From: Woeseiaceae bacterium
GTDB lineage: Bacteria > Pseudomonadota > Gammaproteobacteria > Steroidobacterales > Woeseiaceae
NCBI GenBank assembly: GCA_024640365.1
Contig: JAHEFE010000010.1
Span: 17,829-81,828 of the forward strand
DNA length: 64,000 nucleotides
Reading direction: 5' to 3'
The stretch's first letter is position 1. Each line of letters starts with the position of its first letter. Shown piece by piece: positions 27,310 through 36,964 of this stretch. Below the pieces are notes generated by a model. It saw only the letters and a program-made list of their open reading frames with translations. It was not told the origin of the DNA and searched no databases. Both the position numbers and the translations under genes were made by a program.

Positions 27310-27368
27310 CGTACTCTCCTGGTAGCTTAAAAAGCTTGGTTATCAATCAAATAATGAAAATCTTAGGC

Positions 27369-27388
27369 AGGACAAACAGATTTGTCCT
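27369..27388. repeat. Perfect inverted repeat between xthA and pyrE
   Basis: AGGACAAA and TTTGTCCT around a CAGA centre, a 20-base palindrome placed where promoters for both divergent genes should lie. Could be an operator or a small hairpin. Confidence 0.6.
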
Positions 27389-27428
27389 ATGTCATACTTC
27401 GCCGGCACTTAACTAAATCCCTTTCCCG

Positions 27429-27450
27429 TCATTGCCGCCACCGGCAATGA
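27429..27450 (+). repeat. Hairpin in the pyrE leader
   Basis: TCATTGCCG pairs with CGGCAATGA around a CCAC loop, 29 bases before the pyrE start. The position recalls the pyrE attenuator of enteric bacteria, but no T-run follows, so termination is not supported. Confidence 0.5.
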
Positions 27451-27478
27451 TACAGAACATCGGTGAAGCTCCAACCTT

Positions 27479-28126
27479 ATGCAAGTTTATAAAAAAGATT
27501 TTCTCGATCTGGCACTGGAACTCGGCGTACTCCGCTTCGGCGAATTCACACTCAAGTCGGGAAGAAACAGCCCTTATTTCTTCAATGCCGGACTGTTCAA
27601 CACGGGTTATGCCGCGGCCAAGCTTGGGCGTTTTTATGCGGCGACCATTGCCAATGCGGGAATCGAGTTCGATATGCTGTTCGGACCAGCCTATAAAGGC
27701 ATCCCCCTGGTTGCACTCGCCGCCGCCGCGCTGGCGGAGCATCACGACATTGACGTGCCATATGCGTTTAACCGCAAAGAAACCAAAGCACATGGGGAAG
27801 GCGGCAATATTATCGGCGCCCCGCTACAAGGTCGAGTGCTGGTTATTGATGATGTCATCACCGCAGGAACCGCTATTCGCGAGGCTCATCAGATAATTGC
27901 ATCGGCAGGTGCCAACCTAGCAGGAATCGTGATATCACTAGATCGTCAGGAAATTGGTAGAGATTCGCGATCAGCAGTTCAGGAAGTGGAACAAACACTG
28001 CGCGTGCCGGTTGCAAGTATAGTAAAACTTGAAGATTTAGTTGATATGCTTGAGGAAACGGACGAATACGGCGAATTCCTGGCACCAGTCCTTGAGTACC
28101 GCAAGAAGTTCGGTGTGAACAATTAG
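27479..28126 (+). CDS. pyrE: Orotate phosphoribosyltransferase
   Basis: Pyrimidine synthesis: orotate plus PRPP to orotidine monophosphate. 215 aa, matching E. coli PyrE. Visible: [27 protein letters not shown], the flexible loop [12 protein letters not shown] and the PRPP motif [16 protein letters not shown]. Stands next to xthA as in many gammaproteobacteria. Confidence 0.96.
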   Translation: MQVYKKDFLDLALELGVLRFGEFTLKSGRNSPYFFNAGLFNTGYAAAKLGRFYAATIANAGIEFDMLFGPAYKGIPLVALAAAALAEHHDIDVPYAFNRKETKAHGEGGNIIGAPLQGRVLVIDDVITAGTAIREAHQIIASAGANLAGIVISLDRQEIGRDSRSAVQEVEQTLRVPVASIVKLEDLVDMLEETDEYGEFLAPVLEYRKKFGVNN

Positions 28127-28236
28127 TTTTCTGTATTTGCCATTTTTAATATGGTGCAGATATTTATGCGCCGAAAATTGGTGAAAAATGAGAACTGGAT
28201 ACTATTTACCCATTTTGTTTATGTAATATTGCCTAG

Positions 28237-28863
28237 ATGAGAGCACTGCTAACATTAAGTCTTGCTGTTTTCCTGATCAGCCCTGCATTGGCAGGAGCCC
28301 AGGAGCACAAGCTTTACAAGTGGGTGGACAGCGATGGCGTTGTTCATTACGGCGACACAGTGCCTCCGGAATATGCCGAAAACGAAAAGGAAGTTTTGAA
28401 CTCCGAAGGCGTAACGGTCGATCGGCTGCGCGGGAAATTGACGGAGGCTGAAATTCAGGAACAAAAGCGCCAGGAGCAACTTCGTGAACAGCGTGAACTG
28501 CAGAGACGCTCAGACATGGCACTGCTCGCTACCTACCTGACCGTTGATGAAATCATCATGCACAGGGATCGCCGCATTGAATTATTCCAGGCACAGGCGA
28601 GAGTTACCGAGCTCTATTTGCGCAACCTGCATCGGCGCCTCGTTTCTTTGCAGGTCGAAGCAACCAATTATCGACCCTACAATGATGATGCTAATGCACC
28701 ACTGATAGACCCGGGCCTCATGGACGAAATCAATGAGACCAAGGAAACAATTACTCGCCATGAAGGCAATTTGCTTCGCTTCGAGGCTGACGAGAAAAAA
28801 ATTGGCGAGCGGTTTGCAGAAGACATCGTCCGCTTCAAGAGGCTGAACGGTATAAGCGACTAG
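28237..28863 (+). CDS. DUF4124-domain secreted protein, possibly leaderless mRNA
   Basis: A 208-residue exported protein: signal peptide [21 protein letters not shown], then a DUF4124 domain ([20 protein letters not shown]), followed by a charged, probably coiled region ([20 protein letters not shown] and onward). Periplasmic, function unknown. No ribosome site precedes the ATG; TAATAT (28224-28229) lies only seven bases before it, so the transcript may begin at or next to the start codon. It converges on dut with overlapping stops. Confidence 0.8.
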   Translation: MRALLTLSLAVFLISPALAGAQEHKLYKWVDSDGVVHYGDTVPPEYAENEKEVLNSEGVTVDRLRGKLTEAEIQEQKRQEQLREQRELQRRSDMALLATYLTVDEIIMHRDRRIELFQAQARVTELYLRNLHRRLVSLQVEATNYRPYNDDANAPLIDPGLMDEINETKETITRHEGNLLRFEADEKKIGERFAEDIVRFKRLNGISD

Positions 28864-29315
28864 GTTGTACCCGTATGACCGAAACCGCCTTCGCCGCGGT
28901 CACTGTCCCCGAACTCCTTAACAATATCGAACCGAACCTGCTCTACGGGAACGAATACCATTTGCGCAATGCGTTCGCCCGGCTGAATTTCATATGCTTT
29001 ACCACCGCGGTTCCAGCAGGAGATGAAAACTTGCCCCTGGTAATCGGAGTCAATCAAACCGGTAAGATTCCCCAGTACGAGGCCATGTTTGTGCCCCAAC
29101 CCTGAACGCGGCAGCAAAACCGCTGCGAGTTGCGGGTCGTTTATGTGAATAGCCAACCCGGTCGGTACGAGATGGGTTTCGCCGGGTGCCACTGTCAATG
29201 GATCGTCAATACAAGCACGCATATCCAGGCCTGCCGAACCAGTCGTCGTATATTCCGGCAGGGGAATCGACTTGCCTACGCGTGCGTCCAGAATCTTTAA
29301 TTCGATTGCTTTCAA
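28860..29315 (-). CDS. dut: Deoxyuridine triphosphatase
   Basis: Hydrolyses dUTP to dUMP. 151 aa from the TTG at 29315, same length as E. coli Dut; AGGAAG precedes the TTG, and residues upstream of it are not family-like. Motifs I-V visible: [47 protein letters not shown] and the C-terminal [10 protein letters not shown]. It follows coaBC by 13 bases, the usual gene pair. Confidence 0.95.
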   Translation of the reverse strand: MKAIELKILDARVGKSIPLPEYTTTGSAGLDMRACIDDPLTVAPGETHLVPTGLAIHINDPQLAAVLLPRSGLGHKHGLVLGNLTGLIDSDYQGQVFISCWNRGGKAYEIQPGERIAQMVFVPVEQVRFDIVKEFGDSDRGEGGFGHTGTT

Positions 29316-29328
29316 TGGGGCTTCCTTT

Positions 29329-30582
29329 CTATTTCGACTTAATGATTGGCAGTTCTGTTGCCGTGTTGGACCCAAAGCTGGCCGCATAGCGTTCTGCGAT
29401 TAAGGCAACCAGCAGGTGCGCCAACTCAGTCTTGTCGGTCAACGGAAAAGAACGCTCACCGGTGCGCCAGAAAACGTCTACCTGATTACCGTCCTGATCA
29501 AATCCCCGACCATCGCTCACGTCGTTGGCGATGATCATGTCCAGTTTTTTTGCCTCAAGTTTGCTCATAGCGTGTTCGCGCAGATGATCCGTTTCGGCGG
29601 CAAAACCAACGGTAAAGGGTCCGCCCTTCAGCCTGGCAACCGAGGCCAGTGTATCCGGTGCCTTAATCAGCCTGACCTGAATTTCAGCGCTGTTTTTTTT
29701 GATCTTGCCGGGGCTGACCTGCGCGGCCCGATAATCTGCCACCGCGGCGGCTCCTATGAAAATATCAGCCGTGCCCGCGTGCTCGTGCACCGCAGCAAAC
29801 ATTTGTTCGGCCGATTCAATATCTACACGCTGCACACCTGCCGGCGTCGCTTGCTGCACTGGCCCGCTCACCAAAATGACTCTAGCACCGGCTGCGGCGG
29901 CCGCCGCAGCTAGCGCAAAGCCCATCTTGCCGGAACTGCGATTACTGATGTAGCGAACCGGATCCAGTGCTTCACGCGTCGGTCCCGCCGTGATAACGAC
30001 GGTCTTGTTGGCCAAAACAGTACTTTTGAGAACGGGCGCTGATGACGATTTCTCGCCCGCGAAAACAGCGGCGGCAATCGCCTCCGGCTGCAACATTCGG
30101 CCTTCACCCACCTCACCACAAGCCTGCTCGCCACTATCGGGTCCAAGCAACCTGACACCGCGCTTTGTCAACAACTCGCAATTGGCTTGCACGGCAGGAT
30201 GTGCCCACATGATTCGGTTCATCGCAGGCGCCAGAACAACCGGTGCCTCAGTTGCCAGACACAGCGTGCTCAGTAAATCTGGCGCACCACCGACTGCCAG
30301 GGTCGAGATCAATTCGGCGGTGGCCGGCGCAATCAAAACCAGGTCTGCCCAGCGCGCCAGCTCGATGTGGCCCATTGCCGCTTCGGCCTGCTCGTCCCAC
30401 AAGCTGCTACGCACAGGACGACCGGATACCGCCTGCAGCGAAGTCGCCGTCACGAAGTGGCTAGCACCTGCGGTCATGACGACCTGCACTTCGGCGCCCC
30501 TCTCGCGCAGTCTGCGCACAAGATCCGGGCCTTTGTAGGCCGCAATCCCGCCACTGATTCCGAGGATTATTTTCTGGGTCAT
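29329..30582 (-). CDS. coaBC: Bifunctional phosphopantothenoylcysteine decarboxylase/synthase
   Basis: Two steps of coenzyme A synthesis. 417 aa: N-terminal FMN-binding CoaC half ([24 protein letters not shown]-like [14 protein letters not shown], and the substrate-clamp region with [13 protein letters not shown]) and C-terminal CoaB half ([47 protein letters not shown]). Starts divergently from radC and reads into dut. Confidence 0.95.
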   Translation of the reverse strand: MTQKIILGISGGIAAYKGPDLVRRLRERGAEVQVVMTAGASHFVTATSLQAVSGRPVRSSLWDEQAEAAMGHIELARWADLVLIAPATAELISTLAVGGAPDLLSTLCLATEAPVVLAPAMNRIMWAHPAVQANCELLTKRGVRLLGPDSGEQACGEVGEGRMLQPEAIAAAVFAGEKSSSAPVLKSTVLANKTVVITAGPTREALDPVRYISNRSSGKMGFALAAAAAAAGARVILVSGPVQQATPAGVQRVDIESAEQMFAAVHEHAGTADIFIGAAAVADYRAAQVSPGKIKKNSAEIQVRLIKAPDTLASVARLKGGPFTVGFAAETDHLREHAMSKLEAKKLDMIIANDVSDGRGFDQDGNQVDVFWRTGERSFPLTDKTELAHLLVALIAERYAASFGSNTATELPIIKSK

Positions 30583-30755
30583 GATGTCGCCTGTCGTTCG
30601 CGAGGTGGCCGCCAGCTTAGCCGCCAGATTGCCCTATTTCCAGCCAATTCGACCAACCGCGGGAAAACATCGTGCAACGCCTGATTTTGGCATTTGCTGG
30701 TTTGGGTGATAACGGGCCAAGCTGGTACCGCAAGCCCATTACGGACACTCGCTCT

Positions 30756-31379
30756 ATGAAGAAAGGATCCAATGACAGCCCGAACCCGGCAGAACTGCTC
30801 GCCACGGTATTACCTGGCCGCTCGGAATCAGGGCTGGAGCTCGCTCGCCGTCTCTTGACTCGTTTCGGCGGCTTGCGGCAGCTATTACACACAGATATAC
30901 GCCTGGTCGGAAACGAGCCAGGAGTGGGCGCGGCCACCCTGGCTACGTTGCGGGCCCTGCCTGCGCTTTCGCGGCGCTACTTCGAAGAAACCCTGCCCAC
31001 TGGGCAAGCCATCCGCAGCCCAGCCGATACCGAGCAGTTTTTGCTCGCGCGACTGCGTGACCTGCCACACGAGCTCTTTTGCTGCCTGTATCTCGACAAT
31101 CGGCACAGGGTGCTCAAATTCGATGAGTTATTCCGCGGGACCATAGACGGCACCAGCGTCTACCCTCGCGAAGTGGTCAAGCAAGCGCTCGGCATTAACG
31201 CCGCCGCGGTCATTTTGGCGCATAACCACCCCTCCGGCGTGGCCGAGCCCAGCCAGGCGGATGAGCGCATTACCCGACGCCTGAAGGCGGCGCTGGAACT
31301 GGTGGATATTCGGCTTCTGGACCACCTGGTGGTTGGTGACGGCGTGATAACATCGCTCGCCAATCGCGGTATGGTCTAG
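30756..31379 (+). CDS. radC: RadC/JAB-domain protein
   Basis: A RadC-family JAMM protein, about 207 aa from the ATG at 30756. The metal site is clear (EVVKQALGINAAAVILAHNHPSG then a later Asp in SQADERIT), with the preceding HhH-like region RLLTRFGGLRQLL and EPGVG. The family's usual opening motif around REKLLxxGxxxLSDAELL is not recognisable; an upstream GTG (30672) would add 28 residues that do not restore it. The start is therefore uncertain. The biochemical role of RadC is unsettled. It is divergent from coaBC and followed by rpmB. Confidence 0.85.
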   Translation: MKKGSNDSPNPAELLATVLPGRSESGLELARRLLTRFGGLRQLLHTDIRLVGNEPGVGAATLATLRALPALSRRYFEETLPTGQAIRSPADTEQFLLARLRDLPHELFCCLYLDNRHRVLKFDELFRGTIDGTSVYPREVVKQALGINAAAVILAHNHPSGVAEPSQADERITRRLKAALELVDIRLLDHLVVGDGVITSLANRGMV

Positions 31380-31380
31380 C

Positions 31381-31396
31381 CCGACTATGAAGTCGG
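31381..31396 (+). repeat. Short hairpin after radC
   Basis: CCGACT and AGTCGG around ATGA, two bases after the radC stop. No T-run, so only a weak transcription-end or processing signal. Confidence 0.35.
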
Positions 31397-31397
31397 C

Positions 31398-31426
31398 TTG
31401 ATTAGCGCTGCCAAGGCTGGTATAAA
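31398..31426 (+). promoter_or_regulatory. Candidate promoter of rpmB-rpmG
   Basis: TTGATT (31398-31403) and TATAAA (31421-31426) separated by 17 bases; a leader of about 54 bases would result. Confidence 0.5.
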
Positions 31427-31486
31427 GTCCCGCTACTTGCCCGCCAGCTGCGGGCAGTTTTGTCTAAAATCAGAGTCTTAATCGTC

Positions 31487-31723
31487 ATGTCCAGAATTTG
31501 CCAGGTAACAGGGAAGCGCCCGCAGAGCGGCAACAATGTTTCCCATGCACACAACAAAACACGTCGTCGCTTTTTGCCGAACTTGCACAGCAAGCGTTTC
31601 TGGCTCGAAGCTGAGAAGCGTTACATCAAATTACGCGTGTCCCATAAGGGTCTTCGCATTATCGACAAGCTCGGCATCGAGAAGGTTCTTGAGAAGCTCC
31701 GTGCACAGGGCGAGCGCGTTTAA
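31487..31723 (+). CDS. rpmB: 50S ribosomal protein L28
   Basis: 78 aa from the ATG at 31487 ([20 protein letters not shown]), equal in length and close in sequence to E. coli L28, including [15 protein letters not shown]. Upstream codons in frame (from 31460) are leader, not protein. Followed 22 bases later by rpmG, the standard pair. Confidence 0.97.
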   Translation: MSRICQVTGKRPQSGNNVSHAHNKTRRRFLPNLHSKRFWLEAEKRYIKLRVSHKGLRIIDKLGIEKVLEKLRAQGERV

Positions 31724-31745
31724 GCGCTTTGCAGAGGATTAACTA

Positions 31746-31901
31746 ATGCGCGATAAAATCAAACTCGTATCCAGCGCCGGAACTGGTCACTTTTACACGA
31801 CGACCAAAAACAAGCGCCTCCACCCTGAAAAAGTGGAAACGAAAAAGTATGACCCGACGATTCGTAAACACGTCCTGTATAAGGAAGCCAAGATCAAGTG
31901 A
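31746..31901 (+). CDS. rpmG: 50S ribosomal protein L33
   Basis: 51-residue protein, [20 protein letters not shown] at the start and ending in YKEAKIK. Length and sequence match the Cys-free, gammaproteobacterial L33. Co-transcribed with rpmB and closed by a strong terminator. Confidence 0.96.
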   Translation: MRDKIKLVSSAGTGHFYTTTKNKRLHPEKVETKKYDPTIRKHVLYKEAKIK

Positions 31902-31930
31902 TCTGAGGCCTCGTCCAATATTGAAAAAGA

Positions 31931-31955
31931 CCCACCTTTTAGGTGGGTTTTTTTT
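31931..31955 (+). terminator. Rho-independent terminator of rpmBG
   Basis: CCCACCT, TTT loop, AGGTGGG, then eight T. Confidence 0.95.
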
Positions 31956-32106
31956 ACTGCAGAGAAACCGGTGCCCTCGTTAAAGACGGGTTTTTACCTT
32001 GTAAAACCCAATGCCTGCGCTCAAACGGCCACACTCGAAATATTTTCTCGCACGAGCTACCGGTATACAGTGGCAGGTATTATCTTCCTAAGCCTACAAA
32101 CGCCAG

Positions 32107-32919
32107 ATGCCTGAACTACCAGAAGTCGAAACCAGCCGCCGCGGCATTGCTCCCTACGTCATCGACAAAAAGGTCGTGGCCGTAACAGTGCGGCAGCGGC
32201 AATTGCGCTGGCCCATTCCGACCACGATCAAACGCAATCTGCCAGGCATGACCATCGATGGCCTGGCGCGGCGCGCCAAGTACCTCTTATTCAGAACAAG
32301 CAGGGGCACGATGATGTTGCACCTTGGCATGTCAGGCAGCTTGCGCATCCTTGCTGCCGGAACACCCGCCGGCAAGCACGATCATGTCGATATCGAATTC
32401 GATAGCGGCAAAATGCTGCGCTTCAACGATCCACGCCGATTTGGTTCATTGTTATGGACAACTGATGTCGATCATCACCGACTGCTTGCCACGCTTGGGC
32501 CCGAGCCGCTGAACGATGAATTTGATGGTGATTACCTGTGGCAACGCGCACGCGGCCGCAAAGTATCTATCAAGCAATTCATAATGAACGCAAATATTGT
32601 TGTCGGCGTCGGAAACATATACGCCAGCGAAGCGCTTTTTCGTGCGGGAATTAGTCCGAAAATTTCGGCTCAGCGGGTTTCGAAGCGGCGCATGCAAGTG
32701 ATGGCCGCTGTAATCAAGGAAGTCCTTGCGGAGGCGATTGAAGCGGGAGGCACGACGCTAAAGGATTTTTTAAACAGTGATGGCGAACCTGGGTATTTCA
32801 AACAGGACCTGCGAGTCTACGGCCGCGAGCACGCGGCTTGCTTTGACTGCGGTGAGCCTATAACACGCTGTGTCCAAGGACAACGCGCGACCTATTATTG
32901 CAAGCACTGCCAGAAATAG
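32107..32919 (+). CDS. mutM: Formamidopyrimidine-DNA glycosylase
   Basis: Removes 8-oxoguanine and cleaves the abasic site. 270 aa beginning MPELPEVETSRRG: catalytic Pro1, Glu2 (after Met removal) and Lys56-region (AKYLLF). The mid-protein has LGMSGSLRI, FNDPRRFGSLLW and GVGNIYASEALFRAGISP; the C-terminal zinc finger has two CxxC pairs (CFDCGEP and CKHCQK). Its stop abuts the stop of coaD. Confidence 0.96.
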   Translation: MPELPEVETSRRGIAPYVIDKKVVAVTVRQRQLRWPIPTTIKRNLPGMTIDGLARRAKYLLFRTSRGTMMLHLGMSGSLRILAAGTPAGKHDHVDIEFDSGKMLRFNDPRRFGSLLWTTDVDHHRLLATLGPEPLNDEFDGDYLWQRARGRKVSIKQFIMNANIVVGVGNIYASEALFRAGISPKISAQRVSKRRMQVMAAVIKEVLAEAIEAGGTTLKDFLNSDGEPGYFKQDLRVYGREHAACFDCGEPITRCVQGQRATYYCKHCQK

Positions 32920-33402
32920 TTATTTGCTCCGCCGTGCGACCAACGCATCCTTGACCAGGGGAGAAACAAACTCAGACACGTCTCCACCCAGCATACAAAT
33001 CTCGCGCACCATGCTGGATGAGATAAATGTATATTTTTCTGTTGGTGTCAGGAAAGCCGTTTCAACTTCATCGGTGAGATGACGATTCATGGTTGCCAAT
33101 TGAAATTCGTATTCAAAATCAGATATAGCGCGCAAACCGCGAACGATGACCTGTAGATTATTTTGTACCGCAAATTCGATCGTCAGTCCCGCATAGCCGA
33201 CAACCTCCACATTATCGACGCCTTTGAGGACGGCTTTCGCAAGCGCCACTCGCTCATCAACGGAAAACATCGGTGCCTTGCCCGGATTATCAGCAATGGC
33301 AACAACCACCCGATCAAAAATCCGTGACGCGCGGCGCACCAGGTCTTCATGACCAAGAGTCATTGGATCAAACGTACCTGGGTACATGGCAGCTACGGTC
33401 AT
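32920..33402 (-). CDS. coaD: Phosphopantetheine adenylyltransferase
   Basis: Penultimate step of CoA synthesis. 160 aa; nucleotidyltransferase motif YPGTFDPMTLGHEDLV, RGLRAISDFEYEFQLA and the ISSSMVRE signature. Its ATG overlaps the rsmD stop (ATGA), giving the common rsmD-coaD operon. Confidence 0.96.
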   Translation of the reverse strand: MTVAAMYPGTFDPMTLGHEDLVRRASRIFDRVVVAIADNPGKAPMFSVDERVALAKAVLKGVDNVEVVGYAGLTIEFAVQNNLQVIVRGLRAISDFEYEFQLATMNRHLTDEVETAFLTPTEKYTFISSSMVREICMLGGDVSEFVSPLVKDALVARRSK

Positions 33403-34022
33403 GCTTGCGCTCCTTCCGGGTTACTTGTAGTTCGGGGTATTGAGACCAGGGAATACCGTACCATGCCGGCAGTCTTCTCACGTAGCAACTCCCACCCGAC
33501 TGGTAACACCGGCGGCGCTTGGGCTTTGTCCTGCTCAAGATACACCAGCGCCCCCGGAGCAAGATGCGCTACCAGTAATTCACATACCTCGGTCAAACGG
33601 GCATCCGCAAATGGCGGATCAAGAAAGACCACATTATATGGCGCTTGTGTCGCGGTATTCAGGAAACGAATCGCATCACCAACATGAATTACGGAGTCAT
33701 CAGCGCGCAACATGTATTCGGCTTGCCTCAATGCAGCCACCGCGACCGGCGCTTGCTCCACAAACACGACCTCGCTGGCTCCTCGTGAAAGCGCTTCAAA
33801 ACCCAGCGCCCCGGTTCCCGCATAGAGATCCAGACAGCGTGCGCCCTCGATCGTCGGCGCCAGCCAATTAAATAACGTCTCGCGTATACGTTCAGAAGTC
33901 GGGCGTAGTCCAGGCGCATCGGCAATCGGTAAAAAGCGACCGCCCCACTTTCCCGCTACAATACGCAATCGTCCAGATTGCGGCGAGTCGGCTTTGCCGG
34001 CTTTTTTACTTTTTTTGGTCAT
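33399..34022 (-). CDS. rsmD: 16S rRNA (guanine966-N2)-methyltransferase
   Basis: 207 aa from the ATG at 34022 (MTKKSKKAGK). RsmD features: RIVAGKWGGRFL, LRPTSERIRETLFNWL, SAM motif CLDLYAGTGALGFEALSRGA and the catalytic DPPF (VVFLDPPFAD). A longer in-frame extension to 34133 would overlap the ftsY start and looks non-coding. Divergent from ftsY. Confidence 0.95.
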   Translation of the reverse strand: MTKKSKKAGKADSPQSGRLRIVAGKWGGRFLPIADAPGLRPTSERIRETLFNWLAPTIEGARCLDLYAGTGALGFEALSRGASEVVFVEQAPVAVAALRQAEYMLRADDSVIHVGDAIRFLNTATQAPYNVVFLDPPFADARLTEVCELLVAHLAPGALVYLEQDKAQAPPVLPVGWELLREKTAGMVRYSLVSIPRTTSNPEGAQA

Positions 34023-34091
34023 GATGTTGCGCGCCTTTCCTGACCTGCAGCTGCATCCTAGTTTACGATAATGGCAACCAACACAGAATAG

Positions 34092-35069
34092 ATGGCTATG
34101 TTCAAAAAGAAAAAAAACCCGCAGGAAGACCAAAGCTCACGTGACGGCTTTATCAAGCGCTTACGCAGCCGACTGAATCGCGGTGATTCGTGGCTCACAT
34201 ACGACCTGACCAAACTCGCTCCTGGCGGCAAGATAGATGAAGATGTGCTGGAACAGCTTGAAACGCAGCTGGTTAGCGCTGACATTGGTGTTGATACGAC
34301 TGAACGCATCATTAACGGCTTGCAGCGGCGCCTGGATCGCAAAGAGCTTAAAGACATTGAGGCGCTCGGCGCCAGTTTGCGCGGCGCGCTGCTCGATATT
34401 CTGAAACCGGTAGAACAGCCACTCGAAATTCCTGACGCGCCGCGTCCCTATGTGATTTTGATGGTGGGCATTAACGGTGCCGGCAAGACGACAACTATAG
34501 GCAAATTAGCGCGCCGCTTTCTGGATGACGGCTTGACCGTAATGCTGGCGGCAGGAGACACGTTTCGCGCGGCAGCCGTTGAACAACTGCAGGTTTGGGG
34601 AGAACGCAACAATGTTCCAGTCATCGCCCAGAAATCTGGCGCGGACCCCGCGGCTGTCATCTTCGATGCCTGTGAGGCGGCGCGTGCGCGCGGTATCGAT
34701 GTGTTGCTCGCGGATACGGCGGGGCGCCTACAAACACAACAAGGGTTGATGGACGAGCTGGCTAAAATCAAACGCGTCATTGGCAAGCTGGATCCTGGTG
34801 CACCGCACGAAATCATGCTCGTGCTCGACGCAAGTCTTGGTCAAAATGCACTGGTACAGGCTGAGAAATTTCATGCCTCACTGGGAATTACCGGCATCAC
34901 GATCACGAAGCTGGACGGCACCGCCAAGGGCGGCATCCTGTTATCAATAGCCGATCGGCTAAAAGTTCCGGTAAGATTCATTGGCGTCGGTGAAGCTGCA
35001 GAAGACATGCAGCCGTTCAACGCCGAAGAATACGTTGCAGCGCTACTTGCTGGACGTCAGGATAACTAG
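34092..35069 (+). CDS. ftsY: Signal recognition particle receptor FtsY
   Basis: GTPase that docks ribosome-SRP complexes at the membrane. 325 aa: a short basic N-terminus, then N domain and the G domain with GINGAGKTTTIGKLA, DTFRAAAVEQL, DTAGRLQTQ, TKLDGTAKGG and a closing GVGEAAEDMQPF. The long acidic A domain of E. coli FtsY is missing, which is common outside enterics. First gene of ftsY-ftsE-ftsX. Confidence 0.96.
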   Translation: MAMFKKKKNPQEDQSSRDGFIKRLRSRLNRGDSWLTYDLTKLAPGGKIDEDVLEQLETQLVSADIGVDTTERIINGLQRRLDRKELKDIEALGASLRGALLDILKPVEQPLEIPDAPRPYVILMVGINGAGKTTTIGKLARRFLDDGLTVMLAAGDTFRAAAVEQLQVWGERNNVPVIAQKSGADPAAVIFDACEAARARGIDVLLADTAGRLQTQQGLMDELAKIKRVIGKLDPGAPHEIMLVLDASLGQNALVQAEKFHASLGITGITITKLDGTAKGGILLSIADRLKVPVRFIGVGEAAEDMQPFNAEEYVAALLAGRQDN

Positions 35070-35082
35070 GGACATTAATGAC

Positions 35083-35808
35083 GTGATCCTTTTCAAGGAT
35101 GTAACCAAACGATTTCCCGGCGGCTATGAAGCGATACGCGGCCTCGACATGTCTGTGGACAAGGGGGAGATGGTTTTCGTGACCGGCCATTCTGGTGCCG
35201 GCAAAAGCACCTTGTTGAGGTTGATCGCCTGCATTGAGCGACCAACCTCCGGACAAGTCATCATTAATGGCCAGAATACCAGTCGCGTAGGTCGCAGCCG
35301 GATTCCGGCCTATCGCCGCCAAATCGGTATGGTATTCCAGGATCACAAACTCCTGTACGACCGCCCCGTCTTTGACAACGTGGCACTGCCCCTGATCATT
35401 GCCGGTTTTGGCCACCGGGAAGCCGGCCGAAGAGTACGCGCAGCGCTCGATCAGGTTGGGCTACTGAAAAAAGAAAAACAGCGACCGGAAACCTTATCAA
35501 CCGGTGAGCAACAACGGGTCGGCATTGCGCGCGCAATAGTCAGTCGACCACGACTGCTAATCGCCGACGAACCTACGGGAAATCTTGATCCTGACTTGTC
35601 ATTTGAAGTAATGCGAATATTCCGCCGCTTTAATGAAGTCGGTGTCACGGTGCTTATTGCCAGTCACGACCTTTCCCTGATTGATCGCCTCGGCTGCCGC
35701 CAGATCCCACTGGAAAACGGCCGGCTGCAAGTTCCGAAAGAAGATACGGCTGTCGATGACTATATCGCTGATGCAGACACCATATCAGGGCCTGAAAAAT
35801 GGCTGTAA
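35083..35808 (+). CDS. ftsE: Cell-division ABC ATPase FtsE
   Basis: ATPase partner of FtsX in controlling septal peptidoglycan hydrolysis. Start GTG at 35083 gives [25 protein letters not shown] (35068-35072) lies upstream, while a longer frame would run inside ftsY. 241 aa with Walker A ([11 protein letters not shown]), Q-loop (MVFQDHKLL), signature [14 protein letters not shown] and Walker B ([12 protein letters not shown]). The C-terminus is about 20 residues longer than in E. coli. Its end overlaps ftsX by 10 bases. Confidence 0.95.
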   Translation: MILFKDVTKRFPGGYEAIRGLDMSVDKGEMVFVTGHSGAGKSTLLRLIACIERPTSGQVIINGQNTSRVGRSRIPAYRRQIGMVFQDHKLLYDRPVFDNVALPLIIAGFGHREAGRRVRAALDQVGLLKKEKQRPETLSTGEQQRVGIARAIVSRPRLLIADEPTGNLDPDLSFEVMRIFRRFNEVGVTVLIASHDLSLIDRLGCRQIPLENGRLQVPKEDTAVDDYIADADTISGPEKWL

Positions 35809-36764
35809 CCCGCAACGCAGAAGCCACCAAAGCGGCCAAGAAAACGGGGCCAGTCACCGCCTGGTTGACGCGCCACGCGAGCACCGCAGTCGGGTCACTC
35901 GGGCGACTTGTACGACAGCCCGCCGCCAGCCTTATGACGATTCTCGTCATCGCCATTACACTGGCGCTGCCGGCCTCCCTGCACCTCGTTATCAAGAATG
36001 CAGAAGTTATCAGCGGCGGCTGGGAAGGTGCCCTCGACTTCTCTCTCTACCTGAAACCAGGCACGAGCCTGAAGCAGGCTCAGGCTCTGGCCAACATCAT
36101 TGGCAAGCGCGCCGACATTGAGTCGGTACGATTAATTACCGCAGACGACGCACTGCGAGAGTTTAAAGCCGCATCCGGTTTTGGTGACGCGCTTGATCAC
36201 CTCACCAGCAATCCGTTGCCGCACACCTTGTTGGTCCGACCATCGAGCAGAAGTACGGACGGATCGATAAGCCTGTTACGCGAAGAGCTAGGCAATTTGC
36301 CTGAAACGGATGTGGTGCAAATAGATACGGAATGGGTGCAGCGATTCCATGCCATTCTCGATATTTTGCAGCGTGCCGGAGTTATGGCCGCCGCGTTATT
36401 GGGCATCGCCGTCATTGTCATTATCGGCAATACTATCCGTCTTGATATTCAAAACCGCCGTGAAGAAATTGAGGTCACCAAGTTAATTGGCGCCAGCAAT
36501 GCATTTATTCGGCGACCGTTTTTATATTCAGGGCTGTGGTACGGATTGGGTGGCGGCCTGCTCGCGCTGGCGTTGGTCAGTTATGGACTCAGCGCCCTGG
36601 AAGTCCCGGTAGGCAGATTGGCTGGCCTCTACGGCAACAGCTACCAACTCATCTCCCTGAGCCTCAAAGAAAGCGCCTCGATTCCCGCCATAGGCATGTT
36701 CCTCGGTCTCGCTGGCTCATGGACCGCTGCGACCCGCCATATGCGGCGCATTGAGCCCCGCTAG
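35799..36764 (+). CDS. ftsX: Cell-division ABC permease FtsX
   Basis: 321-aa membrane protein with a first helix near residue 50 (SLMTILVIAITLALPASLHL), a periplasmic domain, and three further helices near the end. Family stretches: EWVQRFHAILDILQRAG, IGNTIRLDIQNRREEIEVTK LIGAS (split here by the conserved coupling helix), and RRPFLYSGLWYGLGGG. Overlaps ftsE and precedes rpoH. Confidence 0.94.
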   Translation: MAVTRNAEATKAAKKTGPVTAWLTRHASTAVGSLGRLVRQPAASLMTILVIAITLALPASLHLVIKNAEVISGGWEGALDFSLYLKPGTSLKQAQALANIIGKRADIESVRLITADDALREFKAASGFGDALDHLTSNPLPHTLLVRPSSRSTDGSISLLREELGNLPETDVVQIDTEWVQRFHAILDILQRAGVMAAALLGIAVIVIIGNTIRLDIQNRREEIEVTKLIGASNAFIRRPFLYSGLWYGLGGGLLALALVSYGLSALEVPVGRLAGLYGNSYQLISLSLKESASIPAIGMFLGLAGSWTAATRHMRRIEPR

Positions 36765-36888
36765 GAGCCTCGCGAGCACTGGCGCAGCGCAACAAATCAG
36801 GTCTCAGAAACCCCTTTGAACCGCTCCCAAATCAGGAGGCAATATTTTAACTCATTGTTCTTGTTGACCTTTTATTCGGTGTTGGTGA

Positions 36889-36918
36889 TTGAACTCAGCC
36901 CTCCATTAGCACTCTAAT
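36889..36918 (+). promoter_or_regulatory. Candidate sigma-70 promoter of rpoH
   Basis: TTGAAC (36889-36894), 18-base spacer, TCTAAT (36913-36918). The -10 lies inside the CIRCE element, where a bound repressor would block it. Confidence 0.5.
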
Positions 36919-36932
36919 ATCCAGAGTGCTAA
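36906..36932. promoter_or_regulatory. Perfect CIRCE element (HrcA operator) before rpoH
   Basis: TTAGCACTC (36906-36914), nine-base spacer, GAGTGCTAA (36924-36932): identical to the CIRCE consensus in both arms. It lies 32 bases before the rpoH ATG and covers the likely -10. CIRCE normally marks groESL and dnaK operons under HrcA, which releases DNA on heat stress. Confidence 0.93.
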
Positions 36933-36964
36933 AATCCATCGCCCATTGGGAGGATTAACAATCA

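Noticed and set aside
31437..31470. TTGCCC and TAAAAT as a second promoter for rpmB
   Set aside because: Spacing of 22 bases is too long; the pair at 31398-31426 is better.
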